Counted from the first letter of the stretch, positions 7,470 through 15,604 are shown. The stretch: DNA of 43,180 nucleotides from Oscillospiraceae bacterium (GCA_015067315.1 SVMR01000015.1:1-43180), one strand, 5' to 3'. Notes: generated by a model from the sequence alone, not told the origin. Program-made: numbers and translations.

Positions 7470-8519
7470 TTAGTCAGCGTAGTTGATTGCTTTAACGGTT
7501 GCTTCGATGTAGGAACCTACCTGCATGGTGCAGCCTGCATAAAGATCAGCTTCGTTAAGAGCTACCATGTGGCCGTTGTGTTCAACGAGTTCGATAGCTT
7601 CGAGGTCTGCAGCAACTTTGCCTACTACGTATGCGCAGTATGCGTCAGCCTGGGTGTACCATTCAGCAGCGATGGGGGAAGCAACGGTCATGCCGTAGTC
7701 TTCTTTTTTAGCATATTTGGATCTGAGATCTTCAATAGCGGTGGTGGTGCCGTCTGCTTCAAGGCCGATTTTGGGCTGAATTGCATCAAGACGTGCAGCA
7801 AGGATAACGCCTTCAGCGTCGGTTACTACTGCTGCAAAGTCAGAGTACATTTCGATGGAGGTTTCGGTTACGTTGCAGGAAGTAACGATGCCGAGGCCGA
7901 GTTTGAATTCGTCAGCGGTGAATTCAACAGTGTTGTTGAGTGCGTCAACGAGAGCAGCCTGGAAGTCAGTGATCTGCATGGTGCAGCCAGCATAGAGGTC
8001 AGCTTCGTTTGCAGCTACCATGTGGCCGTTGGATTCAACGAGTTCAACGTTAGCGATGTAGTCAACGGTTTTGCCGATAGCCCATGCTTCGAAAGCAGCC
8101 ATCTGAGCATCCCATTCAGCGCCGATAGGAGATGCAACGGTCATGCCGTAGTCAGGACCTTTTTCGGTTTTGGTTCTTGCGTCGAAACCTTCAGCAGTGT
8201 AAACGCCAGCTTCGTCTTTTACGCCTTTGGACTGTGCAACATCGAGGTCGATTGCTACGATGGTGCCTTCTGCGTCGAGAACAACGGAAGCCATGGTTGC
8301 GTCAACCTGTGCTTTGTCGCCAACGCTCTGGGAAACAACAACGCCAAGACCAAGGGTGTAAGTTGCTTCGGTTACTTCGGGTTCGGTGGGTTCTTCAGGG
8401 GTTTCTTCACCTTCAGAGGGGTTTTCTACTTCGGGCTGTTCGGGGGTTTCTTCCTGGCCGCATGCTGCGAAGGAAAGAACCATTACGAGAGCGAGAAGCA
8501 TTGCAAGAAGTTTTTTCAT
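7470..8519 (-). CDS. lipoprotein with two tandem FMN_bind-like repeats
   Basis: The 349-residue protein starts at ATG 8519 behind GGGAG. A lipoprotein signal peptide ends SFAAC with Cys 20, and an acidic Pro/Glu linker runs to about residue 50. Then come two homologous repeats of about 150 residues (about 53-195 and 205-347). Each contains LGLG(V/I)V, DYGMTVASPI, a long GHMVA.NEADLYAGCTMQ segment and a helical end. The AGCT motifs are at residues 177-180 and 328-331. They resemble the flavin-attachment motif of FMN_bind proteins ([S/A]-G-x-T) and sit where it should, near the end of each domain. With apbE next door, a surface-anchored protein carrying two covalent FMN groups is a reasonable inference, not a demonstrated fact. 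A strong promoter suggests high expression. Confidence 0.8.
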   Translation of the reverse strand: MKKLLAMLLALVMVLSFAACGQEETPEQPEVENPSEGEETPEEPTEPEVTEATYTLGLGVVVSQSVGDKAQVDATMASVVLDAEGTIVAIDLDVAQSKGVKDEAGVYTAEGFDARTKTEKGPDYGMTVASPIGAEWDAQMAAFEAWAIGKTVDYIANVELVESNGHMVAANEADLYAGCTMQITDFQAALVDALNNTVEFTADEFKLGLGIVTSCNVTETSIEMYSDFAAVVTDAEGVILAARLDAIQPKIGLEADGTTTAIEDLRSKYAKKEDYGMTVASPIAAEWYTQADAYCAYVVGKVAADLEAIELVEHNGHMVALNEADLYAGCTMQVGSYIEATVKAINYAD

Positions 8520-8583
8520 AATAAATACTCCCAACTTTCAATTTTATTTTTTTATTACGGCTTTACGCCGTAATTCAGCATAT

Positions 8584-8612
8584 ATTATAGCCACAGAAAG
8601 TTGATTTGTCAA
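8584..8612 (-). promoter_or_regulatory. consensus promoter of the duplicated lipoprotein gene
   Basis: On the minus strand, TTGACA (8612-8607), a 17-base spacer and TATAAT (8589-8584). Both elements are perfect. Confidence 0.9.
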
Positions 8613-8792
8613 GCTATATGTTAACATTTTATCGTAAAATAACATAATTTTTCCGCAAAAAGCGACCAAAATTTTAAATTATGCACTAAAAAGCAAAAAC
8701 TTTTTGTATTTTTCAACAAAAATAAAAATCCGCTTTTGTCGGAATTAACAAAAAATATGTATTAAAATGTTGTAATAAGTAAAATTTACTGA

Positions 8793-8822
8793 TTGACTTT
8801 TAAATATAGGTTGTAATATAAT
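8793..8822 (+). promoter_or_regulatory. promoter of the rnf operon
   Basis: TTGACT (8793-8798), an 18-base spacer and TATAAT (8817-8822). The region between the divergent promoters (8613-8792) is AT-rich with no evident ORF or aptamer. Confidence 0.75.
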
Positions 8823-8906
8823 ATACTCGGTTTAGATTGACTATATAATGTCAAAAAATAAACAAACCAAAAAAAGAACGCAGAAATAGAAAAGAGGTTT
8901 TTGTCC

Positions 8907-10247
8907 ATGTCCCTTTTCGGCATTAAAGGCGTTCACGTTCCCCACAGAAAGCACACCGCTGACTGCCATCCGGAACGTATGCCTATTCCGAAAACCGTAG
9001 TTATCCCCATGGCACAGCACATCGGCGCTCCCGCAAAGCCCGTTGTTAACGTAGGGGATACCGTTGGCGTCGGTCAGGTAATCGGCGAAGCTGTCGGATT
9101 CATTTCCGCACCTGTTCATGCTTCCGTTTCCGGTACCGTTAAAAAAATCGACACCATGGCAAACAGCAACGGCGGCACCATGACCGCCATCACCATCGAA
9201 TCTGACGGTGAAATGCGTCCCCACGAAAGTGTTGTTCCCCCTGTTGTTACCAATTATGATGAATTTGTAGCAGCAGTCCGCGCAAGCGGAATTGTCGGTC
9301 TTGGCGGCGCAGGCTTCCCCACCTTTGTAAAACTTTCCGTAAAAGATCTTTCCAAAGTTGAGGAAGTTGTTCTCAACGGCGCAGAATGCGAACCCTACAT
9401 CACCGCTGATACCCTTACCATGACCGACAGAGCAGACGATATCTTCGAAGGCATCCAGCTTCTCGAAAAATATCTCGGCGTAAAAAAAGTTATCATCGGT
9501 ATCGAAGATAACAAACCCCAGGCAATCAAAGCAATGCAGGAACTTTCCAAAAAAGACAGCGCGATCGTTGTAAAACCCATGCCCGCAGCATATCCCCAGG
9601 GCGGTGAGAAAGTTCTTATTTACAACACCACAAGAAAAGTTGTTCCGGAAGGAAAACTTCCTCTTGATGTCGGCTGCATTGTTATGAACGTAACCACCCT
9701 TGCATGCATCGCAGAATACGTAAGAACCGGTATGCCTCTTGTTGAAAAATGCCTTACCGTTGACGGTTCCGCCGTTGCAACTCCCAAAAACGTAATCGCA
9801 CCTATCGGTACTTCCATGAAAGACGTATTCGATTTCTGCGGCGGATTCAAAGAAGAACCCAGAAAAGTTATGTACGGCGGCCCCATGATGGGTATTGCTG
9901 TTCCTTCTCTTGAAGAACCGATCCTTAAAAACACCAACGCAATTCTCGCTTTCAACAAAAAGGATGCAACCCTTCCGGACGAAACCCCCTGCATCCGCTG
10001 CGGCAACTGCATCAACCATTGCCCGCTCAACCTTAACCCGCCCGCAATTGCAAAAGCTCTTGCTTCCGGCGACGGCGCAGAAATTGCAAAAACCAAAGTT
10101 AACATCTGCATGGAATGCGGCGCCTGCGTTTTCGTTTGCCCTGCACACCGCATGATCGTTCACAGAAACAAACTTGCAAAGGCAGAGCTCCGCGCTTACC
10201 AGACCAAGCTTGCCGAACAGAAAAAGAAAGAGGAGGAAAATAAATAA
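8907..10247 (+). CDS. rnfC: Rnf complex subunit RnfC (NADH/FMN and Fe-S subunit)
   Basis: RnfC is the cytoplasmic subunit where NAD meets the Rnf complex, which couples ferredoxin oxidation to NAD reduction and Na+ or H+ export. The 446 residues fit clostridial RnfC. The flavin/nucleotide segment GIVGLGGAGFPTF begins near residue 128 and NGAECEPYIT follows. Two [4Fe-4S] motifs are complete: Cys 362, 365, 368, 372 and Cys 401, 404, 407, 411. The ATG at 8907 was preferred to the TTG at 8901 because AAGAGG (8892-8897) is correctly spaced for it. It is first in the order CDGEAB. Its stop shares a base with the rnfD start. Confidence 0.95.
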   Translation: MSLFGIKGVHVPHRKHTADCHPERMPIPKTVVIPMAQHIGAPAKPVVNVGDTVGVGQVIGEAVGFISAPVHASVSGTVKKIDTMANSNGGTMTAITIESDGEMRPHESVVPPVVTNYDEFVAAVRASGIVGLGGAGFPTFVKLSVKDLSKVEEVVLNGAECEPYITADTLTMTDRADDIFEGIQLLEKYLGVKKVIIGIEDNKPQAIKAMQELSKKDSAIVVKPMPAAYPQGGEKVLIYNTTRKVVPEGKLPLDVGCIVMNVTTLACIAEYVRTGMPLVEKCLTVDGSAVATPKNVIAPIGTSMKDVFDFCGGFKEEPRKVMYGGPMMGIAVPSLEEPILKNTNAILAFNKKDATLPDETPCIRCGNCINHCPLNLNPPAIAKALASGDGAEIAKTKVNICMECGACVFVCPAHRMIVHRNKLAKAELRAYQTKLAEQKKKEEENK

Positions 10248-11212
10248 TGGAAAATAACTTTATTGTTTCCGTATCTCCTCACGTTCACGGAAAAAGAACC
10301 ACCACTACCGTAATGCTTGACGTTGTAATCGCGCTTCTTCCCGCAGCAATCGCAGGCATTGTTATCTTCGGAATGAATGCGGCGATTCTCTGCGCGGTAT
10401 GCGTAGCTTCCTGCGTTGCTTTCGAGTTCCTTTTCACAAAACTCTGCCATCGCCCCACAACCGTAGGCGATCTTTCCGCAGTTGTTACCGGTCTTATCCT
10501 TGCAATGAACCTTCCCGCAACCCTTCCCGTATGGCAGGCAGTTGTCGGATGCTTTGTTGCAATCGTAATCACCAAATGCCTCTTCGGCGGAATCGGCTGC
10601 AACTTTGCAAACCCTGCAATCACCGCCCGTGTTGTAATGCTTGTTGCATTCACCGGCACCATGGCAGCAGCTGTTCCTCCCAAATCCATGGCGGAATCCG
10701 TTGACCTTGCTACATACGCAACTCCTCTTTCCGTATATCCCCAGGGCGAAGAAGCAATCAACGCATTCATGGAACAGACCTCCCTCATGGATATGTTCCT
10801 CGGTCTTCGCGGCGGCGCTCTCGGCGAAGTATGCGCTCTCGGTCTTCTTGTCGGCGGCGTATATCTTGTTGCGCGCAAAGTAATCACCTGGCACATTCCC
10901 GTTGTTTTCATCGGCGCTGTTTTTGCTCTTGCATTCGCAATCACCGGTGACGCAAACCTTGCTCTCTATTACACTCTTTCCGGCGGTACCTTCATCGGCG
11001 CTATCTTCATGGCAACCGACTATGTAACTTCCCCCTATACCGCAAAAGGCAAAGTTATCTTTGCTCTCGGATGCGCGATCATCACCACCGCAATCCGTTT
11101 CTACGGAAGCTATCCGGAAGGCGTTTCCTTCTCTATCCTCTTCATGAACATCCTCAATCCTTATATTGATAAATGGACCATGAAAAAACCGTTTGGAGGT
11201 GTTAAAGCATGA
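10247..11212 (+). CDS. rnfD: Rnf complex subunit RnfD (membrane flavoprotein)
   Basis: RnfD is an integral membrane subunit of the NqrB/RnfD family that carries a covalent FMN. Hydrophobic segments fill most of the 321 residues. Family blocks are AMNLPATLPVWQAVVG, GGIGCNFANPAITARVV (residues 114-130), and SGGTFIGAIFMATDYVTSP near residues 245-263. The likely FMN-bearing Thr is 159, in DLATYATPLS, which lines up with the SGATPL type of site in relatives but has lost the canonical Ser-Gly. ApbE encoded upstream would modify it. An AGGAGG site sits inside the end of rnfC. Confidence 0.94.
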   Translation: MENNFIVSVSPHVHGKRTTTTVMLDVVIALLPAAIAGIVIFGMNAAILCAVCVASCVAFEFLFTKLCHRPTTVGDLSAVVTGLILAMNLPATLPVWQAVVGCFVAIVITKCLFGGIGCNFANPAITARVVMLVAFTGTMAAAVPPKSMAESVDLATYATPLSVYPQGEEAINAFMEQTSLMDMFLGLRGGALGEVCALGLLVGGVYLVARKVITWHIPVVFIGAVFALAFAITGDANLALYYTLSGGTFIGAIFMATDYVTSPYTAKGKVIFALGCAIITTAIRFYGSYPEGVSFSILFMNILNPYIDKWTMKKPFGGVKA

Positions 11213-12474
11213 AAGAAAACATTAAAAGCGTAGTCGTTCTGACTGCTATCTGCCTTGTTGTTGCAGTTCTTCTTGCATATACCAACTCCATCACCGCTCC
11301 GATTATCGAAGCAAACAAAGCCGCAAAAGCAAGCGGTTCTCTTCTTGAAGTTATGCCCGAAGCGGCAGGTTTTGAAAACATCACCGATACCCTCGGCGAA
11401 CTTCCCGCAACCGTTAAAGAAGTTCATGCTGAAACTTCCGGACTCGGCCACGTTATGATCCTCGGCACCACCACCCAGTTCTCTTCCGACGAAATGGGAA
11501 TCACCGTTGCAATCGGCGCGGACGGAAAAATCTCCAACGTTCTTCTTACCGGTTATTATGAATCCAAAGATTTCGGCGCAGATTATCCCGCAACCTATAT
11601 CGGTCAGGACTCTGCTCTCGGCGGCGTTGATACCGTTGCGGGAACAACCTTCTCCTCCAGCGCATTCAAAAACGCAATCGCCGATGCTTTCTCTGTTCTT
11701 GTCAACAACAATCTTGTTGCTGCAGGTCAGAAGAGCGAAGAACAGCTTATCGCTGAAGCAATGCCTCTTGCACTTCCCGGCGCATTCAACAGCCTCGGCA
11801 ATCCTATCACCGCTCCTGTTGAAGGTGTTGCGGCTCCCATCACCCAGGCATTCAAAGCAAAGAACAACTGCGGTTATATCTATGTTGTATCCACTGACGC
11901 AGGTTCCGTAATCGTCGGCGTAAACGCATTCGGCGTTGCAAAAGCAATCGATCTCGAAGGCAATGACGTTACCGCAACCGCAACCGATGCTGTTGCCGCC
12001 GCTGTTGCCGCAGCTCCCGCGCTTGCAACCGAAAACCTTGAGGCAAACACCAAAACCGTTGCCGCAGCATTCGAAGAAGGCGCAGTTATCACTCCTGTTG
12101 AAGGACTTAACGTATTCTCCGATATCATGGCCGCATTCACCGTAACCGTCGGCGAAGAAACCATGTACGCAGTCATCACCGGACCTCTTGCATACGCAGA
12201 CGAAACCATGAAGATGATGGTTGTATTCAACGCAAACGGCGAAGTTGTAACTTACAAAACTTACACCGAACTCATTCTCCACGGAGAATATTACGCAACC
12301 CACGAACTTACCGATCCCGCCGCATACAGAGATCAGTTCCTCGGACTTACCGAAGCAACCTATTCCGACGATATGACTCTTGTTGCCGGCGCAACCATGA
12401 CTGCAAATGCTGTTGCAAGCAACTTCCGCAGCGCATTCGAAGCTTTCAATCTCATTAAGGAGGTTGTTGCATAA
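11209..12474 (+). CDS. rnfG: Rnf complex subunit RnfG, long form with two FMN_bind-type motifs
   Basis: RnfG is the membrane-anchored, outward-facing flavoprotein of Rnf. Residues 7-24 form the anchor. The first FMN_bind domain covers about 75-165 and ends in DTVAGTTFSS (141-150), with Thr 147 at the expected flavin position. Usual RnfG stops near here, at roughly 180-210 residues; this protein runs to 421. The extension holds Ala-rich helical sequence (about 255-290) and a second FMN_bind-like domain ending LVAGATMTANAV (391-402), with Thr 396 as the expected site. A further half-domain may lie at 215-255. Translation is coupled to rnfD by a four-base overlap. The extra length is real: no frameshift or stop separates the parts. 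Confidence 0.93.
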   Translation: MKENIKSVVVLTAICLVVAVLLAYTNSITAPIIEANKAAKASGSLLEVMPEAAGFENITDTLGELPATVKEVHAETSGLGHVMILGTTTQFSSDEMGITVAIGADGKISNVLLTGYYESKDFGADYPATYIGQDSALGGVDTVAGTTFSSSAFKNAIADAFSVLVNNNLVAAGQKSEEQLIAEAMPLALPGAFNSLGNPITAPVEGVAAPITQAFKAKNNCGYIYVVSTDAGSVIVGVNAFGVAKAIDLEGNDVTATATDAVAAAVAAAPALATENLEANTKTVAAAFEEGAVITPVEGLNVFSDIMAAFTVTVGEETMYAVITGPLAYADETMKMMVVFNANGEVVTYKTYTELILHGEYYATHELTDPAAYRDQFLGLTEATYSDDMTLVAGATMTANAVASNFRSAFEAFNLIKEVVA

Positions 12475-13157
12475 TGAAAAAATTAGGTATTCTTTTAAAA
12501 GGTATTATTAAAGAGAACCCGGTTCTTGTTCTTCTTCTCGGAACCTGCCCCGCTCTTGCAACCACCACCGGAGTTGTTTCCGCTCTTGCAATGGGTATTG
12601 CCGCAACCGCAGTTCTCATCTGCTCCAACATCGTAATTTCCGCTCTTCGCAAAGCAATTCCGGACAAAGTAAGAATTCCCTGCTATATCGTTGTAATCGC
12701 AGGTTTCGTTTCCGTTGTTCAGATGCTTATGCAGGCATATTTCCCGGATCTTTACGATATGCTCGGCGTATATCTTGCTCTTATCGTTGTTAACTGCATC
12801 ATCCTCGGCCGTGCCGAAATGTTTGCACGCAAAAACGGAATCATCGATTCCGCTCTCGACGGTATCGGCATGGGTCTTGGTTTCACCCTTGCTCTTGTAC
12901 TTATGGGTTCCGTCCGTGAAATCATCGGTGCAGGCACCTGGGCAGGAATCGAACTTACCGCAATCAAACCCTATGCAGTTTCCATCATGACTTCCGCTCC
13001 CGGCGGCTTCCTTGTTTTCGGCTGCCTCATCGCTCTTGCAAACAAAGTTCTTTCCGGCAAAAAAGCAAAGAAAGAATGCTCTTGCGAAGGTTGCCCCAAT
13101 TCCGCTCTCTGCGGCAAAGAAAACTGCGAATCTGATGCAAAGGAGGAAAATAAATAA
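12474..13157 (+). CDS. rnfE: Rnf complex subunit RnfE with Cys-rich C-terminal tail
   Basis: RnfE is one of the paired six-helix membrane subunits (NqrD/RnfE family). The family Cys residues are seen at 25 (LLGTCPALA) and 108 (VVNCIILG), which in relatives bind an iron-sulfur centre with RnfA. GMGLGFTLALVLMGSVREIIGAG is the conserved second-half block. After the last helix comes a hydrophilic tail of about 30 residues with five Cys (202, 204, 207, 213, 218), able in principle to bind metal. The gene overlaps rnfG by one base, and ends in the same AGGAGGAAAATAAATAATG unit that joins rnfC to rnfD. Confidence 0.94.
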   Translation: MKKLGILLKGIIKENPVLVLLLGTCPALATTTGVVSALAMGIAATAVLICSNIVISALRKAIPDKVRIPCYIVVIAGFVSVVQMLMQAYFPDLYDMLGVYLALIVVNCIILGRAEMFARKNGIIDSALDGIGMGLGFTLALVLMGSVREIIGAGTWAGIELTAIKPYAVSIMTSAPGGFLVFGCLIALANKVLSGKKAKKECSCEGCPNSALCGKENCESDAKEENK

Positions 13158-13747
13158 TGAAAGAACTTATTGTTATCCTCATGAGCGCAATTCTTGTTAA
13201 CAACTATGTTCTTAACAAGTTCCTCGGAATCTGCCCCTTCCTCGGCGTTTCCAAAAAATCCGACCAGGCAGTAGGCATGGGCGCTTCCGTTATTTTCGTA
13301 ATGCTTGTTGCAACCGCAGCAACCTGGCCCATTTATAACTACCTTCTTGCGCCCAACGGTCTTGCATATCTTCAGACCATTGTTTTCATTCTTGTAATTG
13401 CGGCTCTTGTTCAGTTTGTTGAAATCTTCCTCAAAAAGTTCATTCCCGCACTTCACAAATCCCTTGGCGTATATCTTCCCCTCATCACCACAAACTGCGC
13501 AGTTCTCGGCGTTACCATCAACAACATCACCGATGAATACACCTTCATCGAATCCATGGTAAGCTCCCTTGGCTGCGGACTCGGCTTCCTTCTTGCAATG
13601 TGGCTCTTCGCCGGAGTAAGAAGCCGTCTTGAGGAATCCGACGCTCCCGAATGCTTCAAAGGAATGCCCATCACTCTTGTTGCGGCATCCATCGTTTCCG
13701 TTGCATTTATGGGATTCGGCGGCATTATTGATAAACTCTTCGCATAA
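13157..13747 (+). CDS. rnfA: Rnf complex subunit RnfA
   Basis: RnfA (NqrE/RnfA family) is the membrane partner of RnfE, with the same six-helix inverted-repeat fold. The 196 residues are typical. NNYVLNKFLGICPFLGVSKK supplies the first conserved Cys (residue 26), and YLPLITTNCAVLGVTINN the second (about 113). GCGLGFLLAMWLFAGVRSRLE is the C-terminal family block. The start overlaps the rnfE stop by one base. Confidence 0.95.
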   Translation: MKELIVILMSAILVNNYVLNKFLGICPFLGVSKKSDQAVGMGASVIFVMLVATAATWPIYNYLLAPNGLAYLQTIVFILVIAALVQFVEIFLKKFIPALHKSLGVYLPLITTNCAVLGVTINNITDEYTFIESMVSSLGCGLGFLLAMWLFAGVRSRLEESDAPECFKGMPITLVAASIVSVAFMGFGGIIDKLFA

Positions 13748-13761
13748 GGAGATAATAAAAA

Positions 13762-14562
13762 ATGACTGATGTTATTATTACCGCTGCAATTGTTGTTGCA
13801 GGTATTGGTCTTGCATGTTCCCTTCTTCTTGTCCTTGCATCCCATTTCATGGGAGTAAAAGTTAATCCGGTGGAAGGCGAAGTTCGCGATTGCCTTCCCG
13901 GCGCAAACTGCGGAGCCTGCGGTTTTTCCGGCTGTGACGCTTATGCAAAAGCTCTTGCCGAAAATCCCGAAACTCCCGCAAACCTCTGCCGTCCCGGCGG
14001 CGAAGCTGCCGTAAAAGCAATCTGCGAAATTCTCGGCGTTGAAGCCGAAGCGGCAGAACCCGTTGTCGCTTTCGTACATTGCGGCGGTGATTGTGACAAA
14101 CAGGTTCAGAAGGAAATTTATCAGGGACTCAATTCCTGCGCGGCAGCAAAAATGCTCTATGGCGGAAAAGGCGCATGCCTCTATGGCTGCCTCGGATGCG
14201 GCGACTGCGCAACCGTTTGCACAAGGGACGCAATCAGCATCGTAAACGGCGTTGCAAAAGTTGATCCCGAAAAATGCGGAGGATGCGGACTTTGCGCTGC
14301 AAAATGCCCCAACCACATTATTTCCATCGTTCCGAAAGCCGAAAAAGCTGTTGTAACCTGCTCCAACCACGAAAAAGGCGCGGTTGTCCGCAAGGAATGC
14401 CAGAACGGCTGTATCGGATGCATGAAATGCCAGAAAAACTGCCCCGCAGAGGCAATCAAAGTTGAAAACTTCCTTGCAACCGTTGATTATGAAAAATGCA
14501 TCGGCTGCGGAAAATGCGTTTCCGATTGTCCCGTAGGCTGTCTTGAAATGCTCAAGGCATAA
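13762..14562 (+). CDS. rnfB: Rnf complex subunit RnfB (ferredoxin-docking Fe-S subunit)
   Basis: RnfB takes electrons from reduced ferredoxin. The 266-residue protein has an N-terminal membrane anchor (about 4-26). The RnfB-type Fe-S domain CLPGANCGACGFSGC follows. Four ferredoxin-like Cys clusters come after it: CLGCGDCATVC, CGGCGLCAAKC, CIGCMKCQKNC and CIGCGKCVSDC. This is the multi-cluster clostridial form rather than the shorter proteobacterial one. The start is ATG 13762 behind AAGGAG, 14 bases after rnfA. It completes a full six-gene Rnf set. Confidence 0.95.
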   Translation: MTDVIITAAIVVAGIGLACSLLLVLASHFMGVKVNPVEGEVRDCLPGANCGACGFSGCDAYAKALAENPETPANLCRPGGEAAVKAICEILGVEAEAAEPVVAFVHCGGDCDKQVQKEIYQGLNSCAAAKMLYGGKGACLYGCLGCGDCATVCTRDAISIVNGVAKVDPEKCGGCGLCAAKCPNHIISIVPKAEKAVVTCSNHEKGAVVRKECQNGCIGCMKCQKNCPAEAIKVENFLATVDYEKCIGCGKCVSDCPVGCLEMLKA

Positions 14563-14588
14563 TCCGCAAAAATCTCTTTTAAAGGAAG

Positions 14589-14625
14589 ATGCTCCGCCGC
14601 TTTTGAATCAAAAGCGGCGGAGCAT
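14589..14625 (+). terminator. long hairpin between rnfB and the NusG_II gene, no U-tract
   Basis: A 16-pair perfect stem (ATGCTCCGCCGCTTTT with its complement) has a five-base loop but is followed by TGAAAAAC rather than a T run. It may stabilise the 3' end of the rnf message or attenuate readthrough into the next two genes. Confidence 0.55.
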
Positions 14626-14642
14626 TGAAAAACTCGGTGAAT

Positions 14643-15017
14643 ATGAAAGATAAAAAAGTCAGAAATGACATAATTCTCGGCGCTGCCGTAATAATTGCGG
14701 CGGCGGGAATATGGCTCGGAAGCGAGCTTCTTAAAGAAGACGGCGATTTTGCCGTTGTTACGGTAAACGGAATTGAAACGGCAAGATATCCTCTCGATAC
14801 GGATGCGGAAATCCGCCTTGAAAGTGAAAACGGGGGATATAATATTCTTGTAATAAAGGACGGAAAAGCGGACGTTACGGAAGCTTCCTGTCCGGACCAT
14901 GTTTGTGTTGACCAGCGTTCCGTAAGCAAAACAGGGGAGGCAATAACCTGCCTTCCGAACAAAACAGTAATTACAGTTGAGGGCAAAGACGAAGCTGAAT
15001 TTGATTTTGTGTCTTAA
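14643..15017 (+). CDS. NusG domain II-like (NusG_II) membrane-anchored protein
   Basis: The protein has one N-terminal membrane segment (about residues 10-30) and an outward small beta domain. The motif EASCPDHVCVDQ is the signature of NusG_II proteins (Pfam NusG_II type), which are not transcription factors despite the name. Such genes are regularly found beside rnf, apbE and Gx transporter genes, as here, so a role in extracytosolic redox or flavin chemistry is likely but unproven. The ATG at 14643 was chosen; the TTG at 14625 lies inside the hairpin. No strong ribosome site precedes either start. The product has 124 residues. The next gene begins six bases after the stop. Confidence 0.82.
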   Translation: MKDKKVRNDIILGAAVIIAAAGIWLGSELLKEDGDFAVVTVNGIETARYPLDTDAEIRLESENGGYNILVIKDGKADVTEASCPDHVCVDQRSVSKTGEAITCLPNKTVITVEGKDEAEFDFVS

Positions 15018-15023
15018 ATAATT

Positions 15024-15518
15024 ATGAAAACAAAAAAAGTTGCAATGCTTGGGCTTTCGATTGCCCTTGCGATGATAATGTCGTATATAGAGGTTCTTGT
15101 TCCCCTTTCCTTTGCGGTTCCGGGAATAAAAATGGGCCTTGCAAATATAGTAATAATATTTGTACTTTATAAAATAGGTACAAAGGAAGCGATTCTTGTT
15201 TCTTTGATTCGCGTAATCCTTGTTTCGCTCCTTTTCAGCAACGTAATGGCAATGTGGTACAGCCTTGCCGGCGCGGTGCTTTCCCTTGGAATTATGTGGA
15301 TCCTTAAAAAGACGGATAAATTTTCCGTTGTGGGCGTTTCAATCGCCGGCGGAATTATGCACAACGTCGGACAGATTATAATGGCGGTGATCGTTCTCGG
15401 AACGGAACAGATTGCGCTTTATCTTCCGGTTCTTATAATAACCGGCACCGCAACGGGCGTTGTTATCGGAATTGTTTCCGGACTTGTTATCAACAGGTTC
15501 AAAAATATAAGACTTTGA
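15024..15518 (+). CDS. Gx transporter family protein (Hpre_diP_synt_I type)
   Basis: This 164-residue membrane protein has five or six hydrophobic segments and the family blocks FAVPGIKMGLANI and AGGIMHNVGQI. Database entries often call it heptaprenyl diphosphate synthase component I, but the sequence looks like an ECF-type substrate-binding membrane protein, and the enzyme name is probably wrong. It forms a unit with the NusG_II gene and ends at a terminator. By context it may move a precursor or cofactor for the flavin or quinone system; that is inference. Confidence 0.82.
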   Translation: MKTKKVAMLGLSIALAMIMSYIEVLVPLSFAVPGIKMGLANIVIIFVLYKIGTKEAILVSLIRVILVSLLFSNVMAMWYSLAGAVLSLGIMWILKKTDKFSVVGVSIAGGIMHNVGQIIMAVIVLGTEQIALYLPVLIITGTATGVVIGIVSGLVINRFKNIRL

Positions 15519-15526
15519 TTTTTTTG

Positions 15527-15557
15527 AAAGAGCATCTGAAAATGATGCTCTTTTTTT
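15527..15557 (+). terminator. intrinsic terminator of the rnf region
   Basis: AAAGAGCATC pairs with GATGCTCTTT across seven bases and is followed by TTTTATA. Confidence 0.85.
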
Positions 15558-15604
15558 ATATCCGTTTTCAGGCGGATGAAGTTCCTCAGGAAATCCGTTT
15601 GAGG

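Noticed and set aside
6462-10163. Long antisense ORFs opposite apbE, the duplicated lipoprotein and rnfC (up to 440 codons).
   Set aside because: They are shadows of strongly biased codon use in highly expressed genes. They have no ribosome sites, and their composition (Cys, Gly and Phe rich) is not protein-like.
11161-14370. Long antisense ORFs opposite rnfG, rnfE, rnfA and rnfB.
   Set aside because: Same cause: mirror frames of real genes, without start signals.
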